This document shows positions 47,379 through 59,300 of a DNA stretch of 64,000 nt, piece after piece; position 1 is the first letter of the stretch; every line of letters starts with the position of its first letter. The position numbers and the translations under genes were made by a program. The stretch spans positions 5,877,087-5,941,086 of the forward strand of contig OX465120.1 in assembly GCA_949987565.1 (NCBI GenBank). Direction: 5' to 3'. Source of the stretch: Luidia sarsii. Its lineage: Eukaryota > Echinodermata > Asteroidea > Paxillosida > Luidiidae. The notes under the pieces were generated by a model, which made no database searches, was not told the origin of the DNA, and saw nothing but the letters and a program-made list of their open reading frames with translations.

Positions 47379-50300
47379 GTAAGTGTTTCATGGATGATTC
47401 CATCTCCGTTCAAACATAGATTTGTCTATTCAAGAATTGTGGCTCAACTGCAGAAAACCCCGACACCAGAGAGCGAGAAACCGATCAAAAATGTGCGAAG
47501 GTCGCGTAACGTTACGCTTTACCGTTTACGTAACGTACCTTTGGCGTACCCCCAGAACTGTGGGGTTCTACGTCGTCCGCTGCTCTCCCGACCGGAACCC
47601 CACAGATAACTAGGCTTTTTTTCCCCATAGGCTTCTGTGTAACGTTCACAAGTGCTGTGGCATAGGGATCAGGACAGCAGGTTCAGCATAACTCATAAAA
47701 TACTGCTTCATTTGGCCCAAGATTTCTAGCAAATGTGGTTTACATACCACACACCCGTGTGCAACTGTCCATGTGGCGAAAATGTGTTGATTTCCCCCAA
47801 AAAATGGGCGAAAACCTCCCGGTTTGGTCGCAAGATCTAAACGGCAGCGCCACAACTGGCAGTCTGGTCCCCTGTACGTCTTCGCAGCAAGGCGCTATAC
47901 CGTACTACAGGGACCAGACTGCCAGTTACGGAGCTGCCGTTTGAATGTTGCAACCGAACCGGGAGGTTTTTGCCCATTTTTTGGGGGAAAACGACACATT
48001 TACGCCACATGGACAGTTGCACACAGGTGCATGACATGTAAACCACATTTGCTAGAAATCTTGGGCCAAATGAAGCAGTATTTTATGAGTTATGCTGAAC
48101 CTGCTGATCCCTATGCCACAGCACTTGTGAAGCCTATGGGAAAAAAGCCTAGTTATCTGTGGGGTTCCGGTCGGGAGAGCAGCGGACGACGTAGAACCCC
48201 ACAGTTCTGGGGGTAACGGACGACTGCCGTAACAACAGCCACTGCGTAATTAATTTTAAAGGTCAACAGTAAACTCAACTGCAAAGCATTTTTTAGTTAT
48301 TTTGTTATTACACAAATTAATTAAATATCATTCATGCATTTGGCTGGAACTTTCAACTTTGTTCGGGTAAGAAGATAGCAAAAATCTTTTAAAACAAACA
48401 TGACAAAGTGAAGCATGAGACGTAAAGGGGGAACAAACATGCCCCTGTGCCATGGAAATTATTCTTGGTGATGTAATAAGACTTGAGAGGACTACTTCTG
48501 ATAGTGATAGCAGTGATAATATTATATTTTGTTCCAAAATTGGTGTTTTGGTGTAGGCATTTTAATTCTTATTTAAATTCTTTCCAGCACACATGTATTA
48601 CTAGTATTAGCCTATTACAGTATTAGTATTACTATTTAGTCATGCCAGTTGACATTTTAAGTTTTTAACACTACTGCACCAATGGCATACACACTCTACA
48701 CTTACAGTACTATTGTATGGTTTGGAACTTGGAGTTAACTATATTGATGGAAAAACTGGAGTAAACATATAGCATTGAATGCAGTTTTAAAATTTTACTC
48801 TTGAACATGTTGAAGTCCTGGTGTGTGCTTGTTTGTTTGTTTTTGATGCACAGGTGTGATATGGGATGCCAATGGACCCATCCCTGGAGCGAGGGAGACT
48901 TTAAAGAAATTGAAAGAAATTGTAGGTAACCAGGAAAGAATCAGTGTAATATCAGTGTAATAGCAGTATTGTAATATAATTGTGATCAGAAATGGTTGGT
49001 TCAGTATGCAGGAAATACCAATGTAATATGTGTATATTACACATAATGTGATCAGAAATTGTAGCTTACAAGGAAGTATCTGTGTAATCTCTGTGTTATA
49101 CTCAGACTCAAATAAAGGACTTGGGAGGCTATTTATTTTGTTCATCAGTTCATGCCACAGCCACAGAAGAGACTGCCAAGTCTTCGTATTTCCACCATGT
49201 TTACCTTCAAAACATCCTAAAAGAGGGATTATTGGTAAACCTGCACGGAGTTAATCATTCCCCTCCTGGATGTTGAGGCCATGTGGTTAAATTGTGTGAA
49301 GATGCTTCATCCACTTTTTTCTCTCAGCTTAAATGGACAGCATCACTACGATGGCCAAGTGATTCTCTGCCCAGAACACTTTACAGATTCAATTCATCCT
49401 GAATACAATTCAGTATGATTGTCTAATGCAGGCAGGTTTCTTTGATTGGCCTAAGCTCTATTAATCCTTTCTCCTTCTTCCGTACAGGGCAAGCGGGTCA
49501 TGTTCATCACCAACAACAGTACAAGGTCGAGGCTCCAGTATGCCAAGAAGTTTGACGACCTGAACTTTGAGAGCGTCCCTGTGGTAAGGCAACACTAAAT
49601 AGGTCTCCACCAACCAGCTATCCTGCAGTCCTGGGGAGGTGGATTCAGAATAATTCTGGAAGAACTTGGATGGTATTTGGAGTTTATTTGATGGTTACTT
49701 GTCTGGCATTTGAAGGGCATTCCAATGGTAATTGACAGGTAGTTGGATGAAATTTGAAAAAAAAAAAAAAATGGATGGTGCACTTTTAGAGGGTAGTTGG
49801 ATAATATTTGAAGGTTTTTATGGGAATTGCAAGGATATTTGTAGGGACTTTTTATAAGGAGTTTATTTGATGGGTGCTTGTCAGGCATTTTGTGGGTTAT
49901 TTGTGGTACATTGAAGGGTATTTGGATGAATTTTTCAGGATATTCCGGATGAAATTTGAAGGGTTTTCAATTCATGTAGATGGTATTTGAAGGGTAGTAT
50001 ATGTAGTAAGAAGGGTACATGTAGAAGGGTATTTTTAAAAACATTTGAAGGATATTTACATGAGATCGCAAAAGTGTATTTAGATGACATTTGAAGGGTA
50101 TTTAGATGCAATTTGAAGGGTATTTAGATGCAATTTGAAGGGTATTTAGATGATATTTGAAGTGTATTTAGATGACATTTGAAGGGTATTTAGATGACAT
50201 TTGAAGGGTATTTAGATGACATTTGAAGGGTATTTAGATGCAATTTCTAGGGTATTAGACAGGTATTTGGATAGTCTTTGAAGGGTATTTACACATGCAT

Positions 50301-53300
50301 GTGAATTCAAAGGATATTTGAAGGAACCTGGAGGGTATTTGAAATGATTCTGGAAGAACTTGGATGGTTAAAAATTGGCATTTGAAATAAAAACAAGCGA
50401 ATACCACTTGACGACCATGTCCCAGTATCCATGGCTTCTTCTGTTCTGTTCAGGAGCGCATATTCTGTACAGCATTTGCCGCAGCGCACTACCTCAGGGA
50501 GAAGCTGAACTTCCAGGGGAAGGTCTACCTGATTGGAGAAACAGGTCTGGAGGAGGAACTCACACAGCACAACATCCGCTACACAGGGCCGGGGGTGAGC
50601 TACTGAACCTTAAAAGGGCCGCGCTACTTAGAGAGATCCTATGGCAGGAGGGCTGTATGGCTCGATACATCCTGGCAATAGTGGCTATTGCCCCAATGTG
50701 CTACTTGCCACCCACATACTTATTATGCTATATATTAAAGCCCCTACACAACATTAGATTGAAAAACAGAAATCTTCACAGATGGTTATAACTTATAGTA
50801 GAAACGTTGCACTGAAATATTTCTGTCTAAAGTGCTTTATTTTTTTGGAGAAAAGAGTAAAGAAATCATTTACATCTCGCCCTTAGATCTAAACAATTTT
50901 TGGAACAATTCGTTAAATGCTGCATTTTCATGAAACAAATGAAGCGGTTTTTCACTATTTTCTCGAGACTCGGTTGGCGGATTGAGCTGAAAGTTTCACA
51001 GGTGTGCTATTTCATGCATACTGTATGTTGGATCAGACAATGTATGGATGCTATTCTTTGACCTCGACTAATGATGTGTTATCCCTTTAAAGTTCATACT
51101 TTACCTTAGAGAATGGTGATTCAGAAATGTATGTGATTTAAATCAACCAAGCCTGCATACATGTAAAGCATGTTTATGTTGGCTCAAGTATAACACTTAG
51201 CCAGTACATGACTCATCATATAAATAAGGAAACAATTTGGGTTTCTTTCCAACCCATGTACCCTATTTACTCAGATGCCTTGTAAATTTAATATGAAGCA
51301 CAACTATTTGTTGTTTGGGCTTACTCTAGATTGTACTGTGCTGTCCATTTTTGTTTCTTGTTTGGGCTTAACTTTTTTACCATATTTCTTTGCAGCCCGA
51401 TCCTGTTGTTGGAATCCAGAAAGACTGGTTACAACTGGAGCTTGATCCAGAGGTGAGTTTTGTTCCTTGTAGCCTTGTGATCTATATTGACTATTATTGC
51501 TTTGATATACCCTGAGATCAGTCATATACTGTTTTTGTGTTCACTCTAAACAGGGCCATTGCACAACTGCAGCCATAACTCATAATAGACACAATGATAG
51601 ACAAGCAATCCAGTTGGATGTGACACAGGAGTTCCCAATTTTACACGCTTTAATGATCTACTTTTCAAAGTGGAAGGTTTGCGGTGACACCATGTAGCAC
51701 TTCTCTTGCAAGAAGGAGTGTGGCTCTGAAAAGAGCCGGTAACTCAACATTTTGGGTAGTGTGTAGTCTGCCCGTCGTCAGGAGACTGCTGGATTCCGAC
51801 TATGGTTGGTGTTTATATGCCTGATGAAAGAGCTGGGGTGCGGAGAATCTTTCCAGAGGGGAATCTTTCTACTTTTCAGAGCCGCATTCCTTCCTGAAAG
51901 AGAAGTGCTACATGGTGTCACCGCAAACCTTCCACTTTGTATTTCCACCGTGCTTATCGATCTTATCGATCCACTTTTCATTTTGTTAATTATTTCTCGG
52001 GTGTTGACAAATAGCAAAGTCAATACCAATAAGAGATACCGTAAGAAAGAACAAGTGGACAAGAGCCTTTAATTAGAGTAAGACCTGGCAAGACATAGGG
52101 TTGGTCGGGTTTTTCGGTATATACGGAAAACTGCAGTTAAAAAAAACCCTGAAACAAACCAAAGCCTTTCGGAAAAAAAATGAAATAATTATGACCAGCA
52201 AACAAGGAAAGATAGAATACAAGTTGGTCATGGTAGTCACGGGCTGTTACCACTAGATAGTACAGAAATAGGTAACATAGTTTATTGATTGTTTTGTACC
52301 CCTCCCCCCTCAAGCATTGTGGCAATCTGGTAGCATCTGTAGTCTGTTGTCATGCATTTGGTGCATGGGAAAGTCTTCCAGTTATGTTTTGCTTTCACCC
52401 TTACTTCTTTTGACGTGGATTGGAATAATGACAGGCAACTGCATGACCATCAACGACAATATGATATCCTATCACGCCAACAGTAGCCAGAATGCTGTTT
52501 TATGGACCAGGGGTGGATTTCACAAAACCTTACGATGCATCGTAACTCAACTTATGATGGACGACCCATTGTGAGTGGCGATAGGTCGTATGGTTTTTGT
52601 GCACCGCTCGCCGCATTGCGATTGATTGGTTGGTTTGGTGAAATTGAACCCAGGTCATGGCATGTAAGGCCTACTGTACATGTACATGTACTGATGTACA
52701 ATGTAAGTGAGGCTTATAATGGTTTGTTGATGGGTGGTCACTGGTTTTTTAACCCACTAATCCTGACCTTGGGGGGATTGAATTTCTGATTCATAGATAT
52801 TTCATGATGTTACATGTATATCTGTACGGTATATCATGCAGCTCGAGCTGCCTGAATATTTTTCATCAGGCATCGGGCAAAGCACTGAGCACTCAGTGCT
52901 TATTACTTCGAGCAGGGCAAACCCTCATTGAAAAACATTCGATTCTGAAAAAATGCGGAATGCCCAAACACTGACGATGAATCGGGTATTTTTGTCATTT
53001 TTTAACTTGTTATTTATTAATCTGTTATTATTGGTTGCCTCCTTATTTTGGATGCGATGCATGTTATCGCTGACTGTTGTTACCGTGGCCACAGCTTTCT
53101 CTTTCCCTGATGCCATCGTGACCATGGTGACAACATACATGTACCCCCGACCAAGCGACATCGTAACCATAGCAGTGGCATCGCCAAAATGCAGCGTGAT
53201 CGTCACCATGACAGTCACATCTGGCAGCCCCACTGTGACAACATTCCGCATGCCCCGATGTGACTCATGACAATCTCCTCATGGTCCCACTGCAGTAGTT

Positions 53301-56300
53301 ACCGCGGCAACATCTCCCACGCCCCACTGCCATTGTCATGGCAACCACATCTGTGTCCCCAATGCTTTTTTTTCTTCTTTGGCACCGATGACATCATCCA
53401 TGCCCCTTTGCCATTGTCGCTCTTGGCAACAGCCCCTCACCCCCACTGCCACTGTCAATGTGGCGACAGCATCCCCACAAGACTCACGGTCGCCATGGTG
53501 ACCACATCCTCCATGCGCTAGTGTTGTTTCCCGCCACGGCAACCGCGTCACCTCCTCCTCCCCCCCCATTAACACCAACCTTTCAGTTTGCCGTGTCAGT
53601 GCCGCTTGCCTTTCTGTTTCATTTCATCCCCTAGGTAAGTGCCGTCATCGTAAGCTTCGACCTCCAAATCAACTTCGTCAAAATATTACGGGCAGCCAGC
53701 TATCTTAGCGACCCATCTGTTCCTTTCCTGGGCACGGAAATGGATGGCCGCAAACAATACCCAGGGTCCAAAATTGTCAGGCCCGGTAAGGAAGATGTAA
53801 CCCACCTCTTCTGTTTTTCTTTTTTTTTTCTTCTGTTTTGTTCTGTGTGTTCTTCCCTTTGTTGCTGTTGCTCAAGGTCAAAGCGGTTTGCGTTGGGTTC
53901 GATCGTTGCTTCAGCTATTTCAAGATACTGAGGGCCGTCTCGTACTTGAAAAGTAGCCACGTTCCTTTCATTGGGACCAACGAGGACAAACGGTTCCCCC
54001 CTCACGATGGTTATGAGGTGCTCTTGCCAGGTAACTACGGGTTCCCACCCCTCCTCCTCACGGGGAACAAGGCCGAGCCCTCTCTCCTCCCCAACCTCTC
54101 TCTCTCTCTCTCTAGGCAACCTCTCCAAAGAGGCGACCTCACTTTCAAAGATGTCCAGACTGACTGTACTACTTGTCGTCATACCATGACCAGCCAAGTC
54201 CATCCTAACCCATTGATTTGTATGCGATTCAAAATGAATGATGACATGTATGAGTTTGAATTAGTGAGATTGTAATAGGATGGGTCCCCCCTCATGAAAT
54301 AATTATAGATATCCCGACTTGCTGTAGCTAGGTTTACAGCAATTGATTGCTTGCTTCTGAATGAAAACAGGGAGCGTGATCCCTGGAGATATTCTGAATG
54401 GTGCCCCTACCCTGGCAAGGACTAGTTGACTATTTGGGAAGGTACCGGTAACCATCTGAATGCTGCATACATTGTAGCTCAGACAGTAAGGGTGCTTGTC
54501 CGCCAAGCCAGAGGTATCCGGTTCAAGTCCTGCTCCTGTCAAAATTCTCATTGCCATTTTGGAAATGCAAGAAGCATTTAACCCATTAACTGCCATACCG
54601 GTACATGTACATGTATACATGTATCTCCAGGGAACACATGCCCCCATTCAGATGCAAACAACCAATTGTTGTAAACCTGACTAGTGACTACAGCAGCTCA
54701 AGTATCACCCAAAGTGGATTCAACTTTTTTTTAAATTCAAGTGACACAAATATACATGTAGGAGAAGCTTACTGACAAATTTCAAATATTGTGGGCGGTG
54801 ATGAAATTGTTCAAAAGTTCCCTATTTTTTTGTATTACTACAGTAATATGCAAAAATGTTGCAAACTGCTTTCTGACTAAAATGACCTACAATGTACAAG
54901 CGAATATAAAGAAAATAGGAGCGCCTGACGTTTCGATCATAGCCATGATAGCAGGACCTTTCTCAAAGGCAGCCTTTGAGAAAGGTCCTGCTAGGATCAA
55001 AATGTCTTATGAGTTATCTGAGGCCGTGTCCGAAACGGGCGTCTAGAGCTACATGTAGGTCTAGGTCTTCCCCCTATTGGAAATACACGGAGATGCGAAG
55101 ACAATAGCCCTAGCCGTAGCTCTGGAAGCCCGTTTCGGACACGGCCTTAGTCTCCATGCTTGACATCTACGTGTAGAAGACAGGCCTGTCTCACCAAAAC
55201 CAAGCAAGAATTAGATAAGACTTGAAGGTTTGCATGGTGGAAAAACTTAGTGGAAGGTTTGCAGTGACGCCATGTATATCTCCTCTTTCAAGAAGTGTGG
55301 CTCTGAAAAGAGCCGGTAACTCAACGTTTTGGGTAGTGTGTACTCTGCCCATCGTCAGGAGACTCACAGTCTCCTGACGAAGGGCAGAGTACACAATACC
55401 CGAAACGTTAAGTTACCGGCTCTTTTCAGAGCCACACTTCTTGAAAGAGGAGATATACTAGTACATGGTGTCACTGCAAACCGTCCACTAAGCAAGAATT
55501 GCACTTGCTCTATGTGGCAACCCCAGGCATTGTTGGAATCACTTTCCTGACTCTGGGCAGAGCAATCACTGCCTTGACACTTAGACATAGTGGCTCATCT
55601 CTGAGCCCCACTCACTCTGGACAGAGACCGTTCATATGCAGTAATTGCAAACATTCCACCAGGGGTCACATTTACATTTCTTTTTTGATCAGCGCAACTG
55701 AGCTGCAAAGCAATTGTCATCATGTCATGGTCATGGAAGTTTTTTGATCGTCGCTAGAAAGTATCAAGTCATTTAGTTGGATAATACTAGACCGTATAAA
55801 AAGTGTTTCAACGGTAATATTTTTGTCAAAATTAAGTAGGCCTTACGTTTCGATCCTAGCAGGACTTTTCTCAAAGGCAGAGTGTCACTCTGCCTTTGAG
55901 AAAGGTCCTGCTAGGATCAAAACGTAAGGCCCACTAAATTTTGAGATTTGCTTTTTGGTTATTATAGTCAGTAAGCAGTTAGCAACTTTGATGTTTATCA
56001 CATTAATATTTTTCAATCGCAAACATGCGATACATTATAGTTTTCGTATCGTAACAAAGCTGATTTGTGTCGCAAATGGCAATGCAATACCGCTTGTCAT
56101 GAGCCCTGCATTCCACACTCTGTCACATCAGCTTTCCCAATCACCAGCCACCCAACAAAGAGCTGTAATTGTTAGATGGTGCAACCCAGTATCAAACTGA
56201 ACGGAGAGCAGGACTCGGGCCGCCCTTTCAAAAGTTCAGTCCATTTTTGCACTGCCCCCAATGCAGCAGACAATGGCATTATTATACTAAACCTCCCCAG

Positions 56301-59300
56301 CAGTTCAGCCACAATGGGTAATCACGCCATAGCACACCATGCGTCCCATAGGGTCGTGAGGAGATACATGTACCAGTAGCACCTGCCACTGGACCGTGCC
56401 AAAGAAAAGGCTGAACGATCAAAGTGCAAAAAACTGCTGTGACTAATGTATCTAGTGCCTTCTCCTTTCCTCATGGTTATATAATAATCATAATTATGGT
56501 GATATCATAATCATATGGAAATATCATAATCATATGGTAATATCATAACCATATGGTAATATCATAACCATATGGTAATATCATAACCACATGGTAATAT
56601 CATAACCATATGGTGATATCATAATCATACGGTAATATCTTAATCATATGGTAATATCATAACCATGGTGATATCAAAATCATTTGCTAATATATGGTTA
56701 CATGTACATGTATCATATGGTAATATCATAATCATATGGTGATATCAAAATCATATGGTAATATAATCGTATGATGATATCAAAAATATATTGTAATATC
56801 ATAATCATATGGTTATATAATAACACTTGGTAATATCATAAACATATGATAATATTATAAACATATGGTAATATCATAATTGTATGGTAATATCATATGT
56901 TATATGGTAATATCATAAACATGGTAATATCATAAACATATGGTACAGTAGTATCATAAACATGGTAATATTATAAACATGGTAATATTATAAACATATG
57001 GTAATATCATAAACATGGTAATATTATAAACATATGGAATATCATAAACATGGTAATAATATAAACATATGGTAATATAATAAACATGGTAATAATATAA
57101 ACATATGGTAATATCATAATAGTATGGTATTATGTTATGATATGGTAATGTCATAACTCATTATTCCCTTTTCACTGTGTTATAATATCTGCCTTTTGGA
57201 TGTGTGCAATCAACAGGGACGGGCTGCATTATCAACGCAGTTAAAACAGCGGCACTGAGGGACCCTGTGGTTCTAGGAAAACCGAACAAGTACTTGTTTG
57301 AGTGTATACAGCAAAGGTACGTCAATCCTTAGTGCCCCTAAGATTTTGGTCACAGTGGAGAATGAGAATTGCCTATAGTGTGTAGCTTTTGGCTTCTCCC
57401 ATAGACTGGTGTGTAAACTGCAGCTATAGCCAAACACACATCTGTTGGGATTGCCTGTACATGTAGCTTATTTCTTGCGGCTTCTCCCATAGACTGGTGT
57501 GTAAACTGCAGCTATAGCCAAACACACGTCTGTTGGGATTGCCTGTAGCTGATTACTTGTGACTTCTCCCATAGACTGGTGTGTAAACTGCAGCTATAGC
57601 CAAACACACGTCTGTTGGGATTGCCAGTAGCTGATTACTTGTGGCTTGTCCCATAGACTGGTATGTAAACTGCAGCTATAGCCAAACACACGTCTGTTGG
57701 GATTGCCAGTAGCTGATTACTTGCGGCTTCTCCCATAGACTGGTATGTAAACTGCAGCTATAGCCAAACACACGTCTGTTGGGATTGCCAGTAGCTGATT
57801 ACTTGTGGCTTCTCCCATAGACTAGTGTGTAAACTGCAGCTATAGCCAAACTCACGTCTGCTGGGATTGCCAGTAGCTGATTACTTGTGGCTTCTCCCAT
57901 AGACTGGTATGTAAACTGCAGCTATAGCCAAACACAAGTCTGTTGGGATTGCCAGTAGCTGATTACTTGTGGCTTCTCCCATAGACTGGTGTGTAAACTG
58001 CAGCTATAGCCAAACACACGTCTGTTGGGATTGCCAGTAGCTGATTAGTTGTGGCTTCTCCCATAGACTGGTATGTAAACTGCAGCTATAGCCAAACACA
58101 CGTCTGTTGGGATTGCCAGTAGCTGATTACTTGCGGCTTCTCCCATAGACTGGTATGTAAACTGCAGCTATAGCCAAACACACATCTGTTGGGATTGCCA
58201 GTAGCTGATTACTTGCAGCTTCTCCCATAGACTGGTGTGTAAACTGCAGCTATAGCCAAACACACGTCTGTTGGGATTGCCAGTAGCTGATTACTTGCAG
58301 CTTCTCCCATAGACTGGTATGTAAACTGCAGCTATAGCCAAACACACGTCTGTTGGGATTGCCAGTAGCTGATTACTTGCGGCTTCTCCCATAGACTGGT
58401 ATGTAAACTGCAGCTATAGCCAAACACACATCTGTTGGGATTGCCAGTAGCTGATTACTTGCAGCTTCTCCCATAGACTGGTGTGTAAACTGCAGCTATA
58501 GCCAAACACACGTCTGTTGGGATTGTCAGTAGCTGATTACTTGCAGCTTCTCCCATAGACTGGTATGTAAACTGCAGCTATAGCCAAACACACGTCTGTT
58601 GGGATTGTCAGTAGCTGATTACTTGTGGCTTCTCCCATAGACTGGTATGTAAACTGCAGCTATAGCCAAACACACGTCTGTTGGGATTGCCAGTAGCTGA
58701 TTACTTGTGGCTTCTCCCATAGACTGGTGTGTAAACTGCAGCTATAGCCAAACACACGTCTGTTGGGATTGCCAGTAGCTGATTACTTGCGGCTTCTCCC
58801 ATAGACTGGTATGTAAACTGCAGCTATAGCCAAACACACATCTGTTGGGATTGCCAGTAGCTGATTACTTGCAGCTTCTCCCATAGACTGGTGTGTAAAC
58901 TGCAGCTATAGCCAAACACACGTCTGTTGGGATTGCCAGTAGCTGATTACTTGCAGCTTCTCCCATAGACTGGTATGTAAACTGCAGCTATAGCCAAACA
59001 CACGTCTGTTGGGATTGCCAGTAGCTGATTACTTGTGGCTTCTCCCATAGACTGGTATGTAAACTGCAGCTATAGCCAAACACACGTCTGTTGGGATTGC
59101 CAGTAGCTGATTACTTGCGGCTTCTCCCATAGACTGGTATGTAAACTGCAGCTATAGCCAAACACACGTCTGTTGGGATTGCCAGTAGCTGATTACTTGT
59201 AGCTTCTCCCATAGACTGGTATGTAAACTGCAGCTATAGCCAAACACACGTCTGGTGGGATTGCCAGTAGCTGATTACTTGTAGCTTCTCCCATAGACTG

